Source of the DNA: Achromobacter sp. Bel
Lineage (GTDB): Bacteria; Pseudomonadota; Gammaproteobacteria; Burkholderiales; Burkholderiaceae_B
Direction: 5' to 3'
Length of the DNA stretch: 64,000 nt
NCBI RefSeq assembly: GCF_012928505.1
Contig: NZ_JABBJN010000022.1
Span: forward strand, 34,053 to 98,052
In this document: one piece after another, positions 19,010 to 28,446 of the stretch
Position numbering within the stretch: the first letter of the stretch is position 1
Layout: each line of letters starts with the position of its first letter
Made by a program: the position numbers and the translations under genes
Notes under the pieces: generated by a model
Database searches by the model: none
What the model was told of the DNA's origin: nothing
What the model saw: only the letters and a program-made list of their open reading frames with translations

Positions 19010-20014
19010 GTGAAATCCTTGCCATTGCCCCGCCTGACGGGCGCGGCGCTGCTTGCGCTGCTTGCCCCGCTGGCCGCCCAGGCCGAAGCCCTGAATCCCC
19101 CCGTGAAGGTCCGCTACGAAGAGGTGGTGCGCTCCATCCTCTACGTGCCCAAGTACGTGGCCCTGTCGCAGGGCTACTTCAAGGACGCCGGGCTGGACGT
19201 GTCCATGAAAACCTCCCAGGGCACGGACAAGGGCATGACGGCCCTGTTGTCGGGCAGCGCCGACATCGTGCTGATCGGACCCGAGGCGTCCATCTATGTG
19301 CAAAACAGCGAATCGCCCGTCAAGCCGAAGATCTTCGCCGGATTGACGGCCACCGACGGCTTTTTCCTGCTGGCGCGCAAACCCATCGACAAGTTCGACT
19401 GGTCGATGCTCAAGGGCAAGGACATCATCGGCTTTCGCCCCGGGTCCAACCCCATCGTGTTTCTGGAAACCGCGTTGCGCAAGCACGGCCTGGACCCTCA
19501 GAAAGACGTGAAACTGCTGAACAACATCGGCATCCCGGCGCGCGCCGGGGCGTGGATGGCGGGCCAGGGCGAATACGGCATCTTCCTGGAGCCCGAGGCC
19601 GGGGAACTCGTGCGTAACGGCAAGGGTTATATCGTGGCTTCCGTCGGCCATGAAGTGGGCCAGGTGGACTACACCGTCTTCACCGCCACCGACAAGTACA
19701 TTCGTGACAACCCCAAGGTCATCCAGGCCTGGACCGACGTCGTCGCGCGCGCCGAGAAGTACGTGAAGGACACGCCCGCCGCCACACTGACCCCGCAGAT
19801 CATGACGTTTTTCCCCGGCATGGACCCGGGCGCGGTGACCGAAGCGATCGAACGCTACAAGCAATACCAGATCTGGAAGACGTCGCCGCTGGTGACGGCC
19901 GAGGCCATGGCGAAACTGCAGGACATGCTGATCGCCAGCGCCGTCATGAAGGACACCGCCCGCGTGAAGTATGAAGACGTGGTGGTGGCCGACTTCGCCA
20001 AAAAGGCGCCGTGA
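19010..20014 (+). CDS. ABC transporter substrate-binding protein, nitrate/sulfonate/THI5-like
   Basis: I start this 334-residue protein at a GTG with AGGAG nine bases upstream; it then has a clean signal peptide ending AAQA before EALNPPVKV. The mature part follows the NMT1/SsuA pattern, with the substrate-cleft runs YVPKYVALSQGYFKDAGLDV and GSADIVLIGPE. Proteins of this group bind sulfonates, nitrate, pyrimidine or thiamine precursors. It heads a tight operon with an ATPase, a permease and a cysteine hydrolase. Confidence 0.85.
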   Translation: MKSLPLPRLTGAALLALLAPLAAQAEALNPPVKVRYEEVVRSILYVPKYVALSQGYFKDAGLDVSMKTSQGTDKGMTALLSGSADIVLIGPEASIYVQNSESPVKPKIFAGLTATDGFFLLARKPIDKFDWSMLKGKDIIGFRPGSNPIVFLETALRKHGLDPQKDVKLLNNIGIPARAGAWMAGQGEYGIFLEPEAGELVRNGKGYIVASVGHEVGQVDYTVFTATDKYIRDNPKVIQAWTDVVARAEKYVKDTPAATLTPQIMTFFPGMDPGAVTEAIERYKQYQIWKTSPLVTAEAMAKLQDMLIASAVMKDTARVKYEDVVVADFAKKAP

Positions 20015-20826
20015 TGGGAGCCGCCGTCCATAACCTGAAGCCCGCCGCCGCCACGGCGAAGATCGAGCTGCGCGACGTCTGCCTGTCGTACTTCACGACC
20101 GAGGGCGAAACCGAGGCGCTATCTAACGTGTCGTTCACGCTGGCGCCGGGCGAATTCGTCAGCCTGATCGGGCAAAGCGGGTGCGGCAAAAGCACCCTGC
20201 TGTCTCTGATCGCCGGGCTGATTCCGCCGACTTCGGGCGCCGTGATGATCGATGGCCAGGGCGTGACCAAGCCCAATCCGCGCATCGGCTACATGCTGCA
20301 GCAGGACTACCTGTTCGAATGGCGCACCATCCTGGACAACGTGATGCTGGGCGCCGAGATCCAGGGCCGGCGCGACGCGCGCAGCGAGGCGCGCGCCGTG
20401 CATCTGCTGGAAAAGTGCGGGCTGGGCGCCTTCCTGTCGCACACGCCTCGGCAATTGTCGGGCGGCATGCGGCAGCGCGCCGCGTTGGCGCGCACGCTGG
20501 TGACCGAGCCGGACGTGATCCTGCTGGACGAGCCGTTCTCGGCGCTGGATTCGCAGACGCGGCTGGCAATCTCGGACGAAGTCGTGGACATCCTGCGGCG
20601 CGAAGGCAAGACCGTGGTGCTGGTCACGCACGACATCGGCGAGGCCATCGCGATGACGGACCGCGTGATCGTGCTGTCGCGCCGGCCCGGTCGCCTGAAA
20701 AGCCAATACCGCATCCACTACGGTGACGGCGCGCGTCCCACGCCCTTCCAGGCGCGCTCGCGGCCGGAATTCAACACTTACTTCAAACAGCTCTGGGATG
20801 AGCTGGACGTCCACGTGGAGGGTTGA
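20014..20826 (+). CDS. ABC transporter ATPase, SsuB/TauB type
   Basis: This 270-residue ATPase has Walker A GQSGCGKST, signature LSGGMRQRAALA and Walker B VILLDEPFSALD. The start overlaps the preceding stop codon (TGATG), so translation is coupled; a GTG one codon earlier is also possible. It supplies energy to the permease encoded next. Confidence 0.92.
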   Translation: MGAAVHNLKPAAATAKIELRDVCLSYFTTEGETEALSNVSFTLAPGEFVSLIGQSGCGKSTLLSLIAGLIPPTSGAVMIDGQGVTKPNPRIGYMLQQDYLFEWRTILDNVMLGAEIQGRRDARSEARAVHLLEKCGLGAFLSHTPRQLSGGMRQRAALARTLVTEPDVILLDEPFSALDSQTRLAISDEVVDILRREGKTVVLVTHDIGEAIAMTDRVIVLSRRPGRLKSQYRIHYGDGARPTPFQARSRPEFNTYFKQLWDELDVHVEG

Positions 20827-20829
20827 CCC

Positions 20830-21666
20830 ATGAATGCACCCATCACCAATACCGTCCCGCTGCGCGCCGTGCCCGCGCCCAGCGCCAGATACCTGGACTA
20901 CCTGCGCCGCGACCGCGCCCGCAAACGTAACATTCGCCTGACGCAGGCGCTGCTGCTGGTGGTCTTCCTGTGCGCGTGGGAGATCCTGCCGCGCATGCAC
21001 GTCCTGAATCCGCTGCTGACCAGCTACCCCAGCGCGCTGTGGCCCACCTTCATCGAACTGTGGAACAACGGCCACCTGGGCAAACACATCATGACCACGC
21101 TATCGGCCACGCTGGTCGGCTTCACCCTGAGCATGGCGATCGGCATCGTGGTGGCCGCCGCGCTGTGGTGGTCGGAGTTCCTGTACAAGGTACTCGACCC
21201 GTTCCTGGTGGTGGCCAACGCCATGCCCAAGATCGCCTTCGTGCCGATCTTCTACCTGTGGCTGGGGTCGGATTACGCCGTGTACGGCATGGCCGTGGCC
21301 ATTGCGGTGTTCGTCACCATCATGGTGGTGTATGCGGGCTTTCGCGGCATCGACCTGAACAAGGTCAAGCTGGCCCACACGTTCGGCGCCAGCCGCTGGC
21401 AGGTGCTGACCAAGGTGGTGCTGCCCGGCAGCGTGCCCACCCTGATCGCGGCGGTGAAGATGAACATCGGCCTGGCGCTGGTGGGCGTCATCGTGGGCGA
21501 ATTCCAGTCAGCGGATTCCGGCCTGGGCTTCCTCATCATGAACGGCAGCCAGGTGTTCAAGCTGAACATCGTCATGACCGCCATCGCCATGTTGGCGCTG
21601 ATCTCCAGCGTGATGTATCTGATCATCTACCGCGTCGAAGCCGCCGTGGCGCGGCGCTACGGATAA
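20830..21666 (+). CDS. ABC transporter permease, SsuC/TauC type
   Basis: This 278-residue protein has six predicted membrane helices and the cytoplasmic EAA-like loop in ANKVKLAHTFGASRWQVLTK-type sequence near residue 175. GGAGGG lies eight bases before the ATG. It is the channel component of the three-gene importer. Confidence 0.92.
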   Translation: MNAPITNTVPLRAVPAPSARYLDYLRRDRARKRNIRLTQALLLVVFLCAWEILPRMHVLNPLLTSYPSALWPTFIELWNNGHLGKHIMTTLSATLVGFTLSMAIGIVVAAALWWSEFLYKVLDPFLVVANAMPKIAFVPIFYLWLGSDYAVYGMAVAIAVFVTIMVVYAGFRGIDLNKVKLAHTFGASRWQVLTKVVLPGSVPTLIAAVKMNIGLALVGVIVGEFQSADSGLGFLIMNGSQVFKLNIVMTAIAMLALISSVMYLIIYRVEAAVARRYG

Positions 21667-21675
21667 GGAACGACC

Positions 21676-22368
21676 ATGGAATTCCCGCAATGGGTACAGG
21701 ACCGCGTCGTGGCCCGGCAGGGCTGCCTGCATCCGTACGACGAACTGCCCGCCGCCCGCACGGCGGTGGTCGTGGTGGACATGCAGCAGTACTTCACGCT
21801 GCCCGGCTACCAGGGCGAATGCGCGCCGGCGCGCGAGATCATCGCGCCGGTGAACCGCCTGTGCGACGCCGTGCGCGCAGCCGGCGGAACGGTCGTCTGG
21901 GTGCAGACGGCCTCGGACAATGCCGACGCCTTCTGGTCGCACCACCATGGCGTGATGCTGACGCCGGAACGCAGCGCCCGCCGGCTTGAAACGCTGCGCC
22001 GCGATTCCCCCGGCTTCCAACTGCACCCGGACCTGCATGCGCACGCGTCGGACCTGCGCGTGGTCAAGCGCTTCTACAGCGCGATGGCGCCCGGCTCGTC
22101 CGAGCTGGAACCCCTGCTGCGCGGGCGGGGCGTGGACACGCTGCTGATCGCCGGCACCGTCACCAACGTGTGCTGCGAATCCACGGCGCGCGACGCCATG
22201 ATGCGGGACTTCCGCACGATCATGGTGGACGACGCGCTGGCCGCAGTCACGCCCGCCGAGCACGAGCATTCGCTCTATGGCTGGATGCTGTTCTTTGGCG
22301 ACGTGTTGTCGGTGGATGAAGCGGCGTCGCGGCTGACGCCCCGCCAGGCGGCCAGGAAGACCGCCTGA
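21676..22368 (+). CDS. Isochorismatase-family cysteine hydrolase
   Basis: This 230-residue hydrolase carries the family triad: D35 in VVVVDMQQYF, K131 in VVKRFYS and C166 in TNVCCEST. The TNVC-ES motif and size resemble amidohydrolases that split carbamoyl or ureido groups (RutB and biuret hydrolase relatives). It follows the ABC permease by nine bases, so it probably acts on the imported compound, which I infer to be a small nitrogen-containing molecule. The substrate cannot be read from sequence. Confidence 0.85.
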   Translation: MEFPQWVQDRVVARQGCLHPYDELPAARTAVVVVDMQQYFTLPGYQGECAPAREIIAPVNRLCDAVRAAGGTVVWVQTASDNADAFWSHHHGVMLTPERSARRLETLRRDSPGFQLHPDLHAHASDLRVVKRFYSAMAPGSSELEPLLRGRGVDTLLIAGTVTNVCCESTARDAMMRDFRTIMVDDALAAVTPAEHEHSLYGWMLFFGDVLSVDEAASRLTPRQAARKTA

Positions 22369-22378
22369 CTGACGGCGG

Positions 22379-22400
22379 CCTGATCCCGCGCGGGATCAGG
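22379..22400. terminator. Palindromic terminator between convergent genes
   Basis: CCTGATCCCGCGCGGGATCAGG is a perfect 22-base palindrome at the junction of two convergent genes. It overlaps the last codon and the stop codon of the reverse-strand acetyltransferase gene. No long T run follows on either side. Confidence 0.5.
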
Positions 22401-24837
22401 CAAGACCCAGCCACACCCGGCGCATCGTCGGGTCTTCGGGGTCGGCGTCGTTGGTGAAGCCCAGGCGGGTCATCAGCGCCAGCATGGGCCGGTTCGTCGA
22501 CAGCACCAGGCCGTCGATGTACTCCAGACCCTGCTCGCGCGCCGCATCGATCAGCGCCGTCATCAGCTGGCGGCCCAGGCCGCGCCGCTGCCAGTCGTCG
22601 CCGATCACCAGCGCGTATTCCGCCCCCCGCCCATCAGGATTGCGCAGGTAGTGCGCAAACCCCACGATGACTTCGCGCGGATGGCCGCGGTTGGCCGGGT
22701 TGGGCACTTGCGTCGCCGCCACCAGGGCCAATTCGCGGTGGTAGTCCACCTGGGTGTAGCGCGACACCATGCGCGGGGTCAGCTCGCGCATCATCGACAC
22801 GAAGCGCATGTAGCGCGAACGTTCCGACAAGCCGCGGATGAATTCCTGCAGCGCCTCGCCATCTTCCGGGCGGATCGGGCGCAACACCCACGGGATGCCG
22901 TCGCTAAATCGGCGCACTTGCACCAGACGGGTCGGATACGGGTGGATGGCCATGTGCGGATAGCCGGAGGTCTGCGGCGTTTCGCAGCCCGGTGTCTCGG
23001 TCAGCAACAGGCGCAGGCCGCCGGCGCGCAGATGCGTTTCACCGGCGTAGAGCGGGTCGATGTCCAGGGTTTCGATGTCGGGCAGTTCAGACACCATTTC
23101 AGACACCAGCACCACGGCCTGCTGCAGGGATTCGGCCGCGATATGGCCGATGCGCGGCGCCAGCACGCGGCGCCACAGCCGGCTGCGTTCGATCAGTTGC
23201 CGGGCCAGGAAGCCATTGAGCGGCGGCAGGTCCATGCCGCGGTCGGACGCGGACAGCATCGCGTCGGGACCGCCTGCGCCAAAGCGGATGACCGGACCGA
23301 ATTGCGGATCGCGCCGCACGCGGATCGCCATGGGGCGGGATTCGGGCTCGACCGCGGCCACGTCCACCGGCATGTCGCGCAGCGGCACGTAGAACAGGCC
23401 CAGCAGGGTGCGGATCTCGGACGTGTTCAGTTCGCGCCGGCAGTCGGCGCGCACCCGTGCGATGACATCGCGCGCGGCGGCCAGATCGGGCACGTGGCTG
23501 GGGGGCTCTTGCGGCTGCGTCTGCAGTAGCAGTTGCTGGTTGTAGTGGTGCGACGCCAGCACGCCGAACGCATCGGCGGCGGATTCCGGTGTGCGGAAGG
23601 CGGACGTGCCCGCGTCGTCCAGCATGCGTCGCAGGGGCCGCATGCCGGCGTCGCCCATGAAGCAGGTGACGACGGGCTTTTTCGCCTTGGGCGCAATCAG
23701 CGCCAATTCGCGCGCGACGGCGGGCATGTCGGCCAGCGCGTCGGGCGCCAGCAGCACCAGCACGCCGTCCACGCCCGGGTCGTCCAGCACCGCCTCCAGG
23801 ATGGCGCGGATGCGCTCCGGGGTCATCGGCATATAGGTGATGACGGGATTGGCGCTGACGGCGTCCGGCTCAAGCATGGCTTCCAGCGTGCGCCGCGTGG
23901 CGGGCGCCAGATCGGCGCGCAGCACGGCGGCGTCGGGGCCGATCAGGTCCATGGCCAGCTGCGGGGGGCCGTTGCCGTTGGAGATCAGCGCCACGCGCCG
24001 GCCCTTGGGACGCCGCGTGTAGCCCAGCACCTTCACGGCCGAGAACAGCTGCACGAAGTAGCGCACCCGCACTGCGCCCGCGCGGCGCAAGGCGGCGTCG
24101 AAAATGGCATCGGCGCTGTCGGCGTCGGAACGGCCGGCTTTCAGGACGATGACCGGCTTGACGCTGGCGGCGGCGCGCAGCGTGCTCATGAATTCGCGGG
24201 CCGGGCCCACGTCTTCCAGGTAGAGCACTATGCTGTCGGTGCGCGGGTCGCTGGCCAGGTAGTCCAGCACGTTCGACAGCCCCACCACCGCTTCGTCGCC
24301 CAGCGACACGGCGGTGGAAAATCCGATGTGCACGTCTTCGGCCCAATCCATGACCGCCGCCATGATCGAGCGCGACTGCGCCAGCAGCGCGACGCGGCCG
24401 GCGCGCGCCAGCACCGGGTGCTGGCTGAAGTTCAGGCCGGCATGGGGACGCTGGGCGCCGAACGAGCGCGGCCCCAGCAATTCGCAGCGGTTCTCTTCGG
24501 CCCAGGCCCGGCAAAGGGCCAGCGTGCCGCGCGGATACGGATCGGGCAGTTCGTGGGGCAACAGGATCACCGAGCGCGGCGCCAGCGGCGCCAGGCGCCG
24601 CAGCGTTTCCGGCAACACCGCCGGGGATACGCAAACCAGGGCCAGATCAGGCCGCTCGCCGGGCGCCAGCCCTTGCAGGGCCGAGGGCAGTTCTGGCGCG
24701 GCCCCGGTTTCGCAGGCCACCACGGTGGTTTTCGCCTTGAGCGCGGGCGACAGCGAACCCGTCGCCGGCAGGGGCCGATCGGCAACGATCACCAGTGAGC
24801 CGGGTTCGAACATCGGGGCAAGAGCGTGTCGCAGCAT
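22396..24837 (-). CDS. PatZ-like protein: degenerate NDP-forming acyl-CoA ligase fused to GNAT acetyltransferase
   Basis: This 813-residue protein has an N-terminal CoA-binding/succinyl-CoA-ligase-like part (about 1-430), an ATP-grasp-like part (about 460-620) and a C-terminal GNAT domain (about 645-810, acetyl-CoA loop near QRRGLGRQLM). The architecture is that of PatZ/YfiQ protein lysine acetyltransferases. The usual SHTGAL phosphohistidine segment after VLKAGRS is replaced by DADSADAIFDAAL, so ligase activity is probably lost and the region likely senses acetyl-CoA. It is monocistronic, and its target proteins are unknown. Confidence 0.85.
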   Translation of the reverse strand: MLRHALAPMFEPGSLVIVADRPLPATGSLSPALKAKTTVVACETGAAPELPSALQGLAPGERPDLALVCVSPAVLPETLRRLAPLAPRSVILLPHELPDPYPRGTLALCRAWAEENRCELLGPRSFGAQRPHAGLNFSQHPVLARAGRVALLAQSRSIMAAVMDWAEDVHIGFSTAVSLGDEAVVGLSNVLDYLASDPRTDSIVLYLEDVGPAREFMSTLRAAASVKPVIVLKAGRSDADSADAIFDAALRRAGAVRVRYFVQLFSAVKVLGYTRRPKGRRVALISNGNGPPQLAMDLIGPDAAVLRADLAPATRRTLEAMLEPDAVSANPVITYMPMTPERIRAILEAVLDDPGVDGVLVLLAPDALADMPAVARELALIAPKAKKPVVTCFMGDAGMRPLRRMLDDAGTSAFRTPESAADAFGVLASHHYNQQLLLQTQPQEPPSHVPDLAAARDVIARVRADCRRELNTSEIRTLLGLFYVPLRDMPVDVAAVEPESRPMAIRVRRDPQFGPVIRFGAGGPDAMLSASDRGMDLPPLNGFLARQLIERSRLWRRVLAPRIGHIAAESLQQAVVLVSEMVSELPDIETLDIDPLYAGETHLRAGGLRLLLTETPGCETPQTSGYPHMAIHPYPTRLVQVRRFSDGIPWVLRPIRPEDGEALQEFIRGLSERSRYMRFVSMMRELTPRMVSRYTQVDYHRELALVAATQVPNPANRGHPREVIVGFAHYLRNPDGRGAEYALVIGDDWQRRGLGRQLMTALIDAAREQGLEYIDGLVLSTNRPMLALMTRLGFTNDADPEDPTMRRVWLGLA

Positions 24838-24969
24838 AGGGAGGAGCAGGCGCTAGTCGGGCCCTAATCTAAAATACCGTTCATCGTAACAAGACAATCC
24901 CGTCGTCCGCTTGCTATGGACCCTGCCTGACGCCGCTTTGTGGCGCCGCAGCCGCTATCATTGCCACCT

Positions 24970-26376
24970 ATGACCTCCAACGCCTCCTCCCCCATTCGTA
25001 CCCGTTTCGCGCCTTCGCCCACGGGCTTTTTGCACTTGGGCGGCGCGCGCACCGCGCTGTTCTCCTGGGCCTTCGCGCGCCATCACCAAGGCACGTTCGT
25101 GCTGCGCATCGAAGACACGGACGTCGAACGCTCCACGCCGGAAGCGGTGCAGGCCATTCTGGACAGCATGGAATGGCTGGGCATGCAGCCCGACGAAGGC
25201 CCCTTCTACCAGATGCAGCGCATGGACCGCTACCGTGAAGTGGTCGCGCAGATGCTGGCCGCCGGCACCGCCTACCACTGCTACAGCTCGCCCGAAGAAG
25301 TGGAAGCCATGCGCGAGGCCGCCCGCGCCCGCGGCGACAAGCCGCGCTACGACGGCACCTGGCGCCCGGAACCGGGCAAGACGCTGCCCGCCATCCCCGA
25401 CGGCCGCAAGCCCGTCGTGCGCTTCAAGAACCCCCAGGAAGGCGCCACCTCCTGGAACGACATGGTCAAGGGCACGATCAGCTTCGACAACACCGAACTG
25501 GACGACCTGATCATCGCGCGCCCGGATGGCACGCCCACCTACAACTTCTGCGTGGTGGTCGATGACTGGGACATGGGCATCACCCACGTCCTGCGCGGCG
25601 ATGACCACGTCAACAACACCCCGCGCCAGATCAACATCCTGCGCGCGCTGGGCGCGACCCTGCCCGAATACGGCCACGTGCCGATGATCCTGGGCCCGGA
25701 CGGCGAAAAGCTGTCCAAGCGCCACGGCGCGGTCAACGTCATGGAGTACGACAACGACGGCTACCTGCCCGAGGCCATGATCAACTACCTGGCCCGCCTG
25801 GGCTGGAGCCACGGCGACGACGAGCTCTTCTCGCGCGAGCAACTGGTGTCGTGGTTCGACACCAAGCACCTGTCGAAGTCGGCCTCGCAATGGGATCCGA
25901 AGAAGCTGAATTGGGTCAACGCCCACTACATCAAGCAGATGGACAACGCGGAACTGGCCGAGCGCGTGGCCCCGCGCGTGGCCAACCGTGGCGGCTATCC
26001 GGAAAAAATCGACCTGCCGGGCGTCATGGGCCTCTTGAAAGACCGCGCTGAAACGCTGGAGCAGCTGGCGGACGGCGCCATGCTGTTCTGCGCCGAGTTC
26101 AAGCCCGCCGCGGCCGAACTCGTCGAACAGCACCTGACCGCGCCGGCGCGCGAAGCGCTGGCCGATTTCGCCCAGCGCGCGCAGGACACCGACTGGACCC
26201 GCGAAGCCATCTCGACGCTGATCAAGGCCGTGCTGGCCGACCGCGGCCTGAAGATGCCGCAACTGGCCATCCCGCTGCGCGTGGCCGTCACCGGCCAGAC
26301 GCAGACGCCCGCCGTCGACGCCGTGCTGGCCCTGCTGGGCAAGCAGACGGTACTGGCCCGCCTGGCCGCGATCTAA
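24970..26376 (+). CDS. gltX: Glutamyl-tRNA synthetase
   Basis: This 468-residue class I synthetase has [19 protein letters not shown] (HIGH motif) near residue 15 and the KLSKR loop in GEKLSKRHG. The C-terminal anticodon-binding domain is complete. I take [11 protein letters not shown] as the start; no strong ribosome site is visible. A long hairpin terminator follows. Confidence 0.97.
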   Translation: MTSNASSPIRTRFAPSPTGFLHLGGARTALFSWAFARHHQGTFVLRIEDTDVERSTPEAVQAILDSMEWLGMQPDEGPFYQMQRMDRYREVVAQMLAAGTAYHCYSSPEEVEAMREAARARGDKPRYDGTWRPEPGKTLPAIPDGRKPVVRFKNPQEGATSWNDMVKGTISFDNTELDDLIIARPDGTPTYNFCVVVDDWDMGITHVLRGDDHVNNTPRQINILRALGATLPEYGHVPMILGPDGEKLSKRHGAVNVMEYDNDGYLPEAMINYLARLGWSHGDDELFSREQLVSWFDTKHLSKSASQWDPKKLNWVNAHYIKQMDNAELAERVAPRVANRGGYPEKIDLPGVMGLLKDRAETLEQLADGAMLFCAEFKPAAAELVEQHLTAPAREALADFAQRAQDTDWTREAISTLIKAVLADRGLKMPQLAIPLRVAVTGQTQTPAVDAVLALLGKQTVLARLAAI

Positions 26377-26396
26377 CCCGCGCGGCATACCGGCCA

Positions 26397-26430
26397 CGGG
26401 CCCGGCGCATCCCAGGATGCGCCGGGCCCG
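26397..26430. terminator. Long hairpin between gltX and the MFS gene
   Basis: A perfect 16-base inverted repeat (from CGGGCCCGGCGCATCC) with a two-base centre separates the two convergent genes. Short T/A runs only, but the stem is very stable. Confidence 0.65.
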
Positions 26431-26437
26431 CGTCGTT

Positions 26438-27637
26438 TCAAGCCTGTTGAATCGCCGCCCGCGCCTTCAACGCCCGTGCGAAGAACGCGCCCAGCAGCGG
26501 CAAGAGCACGGCCGATCCGCCGAACAGCGCACCCGCGCCGATCTCGTCCACCACCGCGCCCGCCAGGGCCACGCCCGCCGCCTGCCCCATGAACAGGCAG
26601 GACGCGAACCAGGCCACGGCGGTGCCGCGGGCCGATGGCACCATCTGCGTCGCATTGGTCTGCAGCGTGGCGTGCAGCAGGTAGTAGCCGAAGCCGGCCA
26701 GCACGCTGGCAAGCAGGCTCCACATCCAGACGGGGCCCAGCAGGTAGGACAGGAAGGCGACGCTCAGCACCAGGCCGCCGGCGATCGCCAGGCCGCGTTC
26801 GCCCAGGCGCTTGAGGATGCGGCCGGCCACCACCGTATAAATCAGCCCGCCCACGGCGTACACCGCCACGAGCGCGCCCGCCGCCGTCAGCGAGATATCG
26901 AAGCGTTCATGCAGATACGACGGCGCGAACGCCAGCGCCCCGAACACCAGCAGGCCTTCCGCGAAGACCGTCGCCAGCACGATCCGAGCCCACGACGTGC
27001 CCAACACCAGCCGCGCCTGCGCCACGAAGCCCTGCTTGACCGCGCCCGCGTCCACCCGGCCGAAGCCGGACGCCCGCTGGCGCCGCACTTCCAGATGCAG
27101 CAACACGCCCACGGTCAGATATCCCACGACAAGCGCCGCAAACGCCCAGCGCCAGCCGATGGTGTCCGCGAACAAGCCGCCGGCCAGTTGCCCGGCCGAC
27201 ATGCCCAGGATGGTGCCGGTCAAAAAACGCGCCAGCGTCGCCTGGCGGCGTTCGTACGGCACGTTGTCGCCGATCCAGGCCATGGACAGCGGCACGATGC
27301 CCGCCCCCGCCGCGCCCGACAGCGCACGGCAAAGCACCAGCACATCCAGGGATTCGGCCATGACGGCGCCCGCGCTGCCCAGCGCGCAAGCCACGGTCGC
27401 CACACTGACGACGCGGTACTTGCCGTAGCGGTCACCCACCGGTCCGAAGAACATTTGCAGCACCCCATAGGCCACCGCGAATGCCGTCACGGCACGCGCG
27501 GCCTGGCCGGTGGTGGTGCCGAATTCCGCCGCCAGTTGCGGCAGCATGGGATCACAGATGCGGAAGGCGCTGGCGCTGACGAAAGCAGCCAGGGCAAGCA
27601 GCGCAATGGCGCGTGCTTCGGAAGACATGGCGGGCAT
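26438..27637 (-). CDS. MFS transporter (drug/metabolite exporter type)
   Basis: This 399-residue protein has about twelve hydrophobic helices and the MFS loop motif FGPVGDRYGKYRV between helices 2 and 3. The motif-C-like AGAGIVPLSMAWIGD region points to the drug:H+ antiporter group. The start could be this ATG or one three codons later; neither has a clear ribosome site. The substrate is unknown. Confidence 0.85.
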   Translation of the reverse strand: MPAMSSEARAIALLALAAFVSASAFRICDPMLPQLAAEFGTTTGQAARAVTAFAVAYGVLQMFFGPVGDRYGKYRVVSVATVACALGSAGAVMAESLDVLVLCRALSGAAGAGIVPLSMAWIGDNVPYERRQATLARFLTGTILGMSAGQLAGGLFADTIGWRWAFAALVVGYLTVGVLLHLEVRRQRASGFGRVDAGAVKQGFVAQARLVLGTSWARIVLATVFAEGLLVFGALAFAPSYLHERFDISLTAAGALVAVYAVGGLIYTVVAGRILKRLGERGLAIAGGLVLSVAFLSYLLGPVWMWSLLASVLAGFGYYLLHATLQTNATQMVPSARGTAVAWFASCLFMGQAAGVALAGAVVDEIGAGALFGGSAVLLPLLGAFFARALKARAAIQQA

Positions 27638-27750
27638 GGAAGGCAGGCGGCAAGGGGGAAAGTCGAAGCCCGCACCTTACCGCAGCCCGGCCGTCTTGGC
27701 GAAGCCGCCAGGGGGAATGTCCGCCCGGCGCAACAGTCACGGCGCAATAG

Positions 27751-28257
27751 TCAATAAGGCAGCCGGTAGCCCGTGGGCATGCGGCGCGCGGTGACGACCT
27801 GGCCGCCGGTCTTCAGTTCGCGCAGCGTCAGCTTGGTCTTCTCGACCTTTTCGACGCGGTAGCGGTTCAGGTAGATCGGATCGTTCGCGTCCACCAGTTC
27901 GCCGGCGGACTTGGTGGTCCGCATCGTGTAGATGCCGTCCGCCACCGTCCAGCAGCCGGTCTCGCGCAGCGCGGGCCGCGCCTTGCGACCGATCTTCAGC
28001 AGGGTTTCGTAGGCCATCGTGCCATCGGCGGACAACACGATCAGCGATTGCAAGTCGCCGCTGACGTCACGGGGTTTCGAGTTCGACAACCACGTGCCGA
28101 TCATCGGATCGCCGCTTTGGGCGGGTACGCAAGCCACCGGCTTGGGGGGGTCCGCAGGCTGGGCCTCGGTGATGACGGCGGGCTTTCTGGCTACGCAACC
28201 GGCCAGGACCAGAACGGCGCAGGCGATGCCGGCCGAACGCAAATACACACTGCTCAT
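27751..28257 (-). CDS. Putative lipoprotein of unknown function
   Basis: This 168-residue protein has a lipoprotein signal with lipobox LAGC (C21) and GAGGA before the ATG. The mature part holds a lipocalin-like or Extra-cytoplasmic beta pattern: GTWLSNSKPRD, a DGTMAYETLL strand and repeated beta strands. It is probably anchored in the outer membrane. I do not recognise the family, and no neighbour suggests a job. Confidence 0.75.
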   Translation of the reverse strand: MSSVYLRSAGIACAVLVLAGCVARKPAVITEAQPADPPKPVACVPAQSGDPMIGTWLSNSKPRDVSGDLQSLIVLSADGTMAYETLLKIGRKARPALRETGCWTVADGIYTMRTTKSAGELVDANDPIYLNRYRVEKVEKTKLTLRELKTGGQVVTARRMPTGYRLPY

Positions 28258-28446
28258 GTCTTCCTCAACACGTCTGTCGACGCGTCGCGCCGATCACATC
28301 GGCACGCCCTTCGCGCAGCAAACATCACGCACTCTAAAGAGCCGCCAGGGAAGAATCAACGACGATCCGCGCGGTATGCAATTGCGCAACAGTCGAGCAT
28401 TGAAAGGCCCGGCTTTAGCCTCGGAAACCGCACAAATGCGTTGGTT

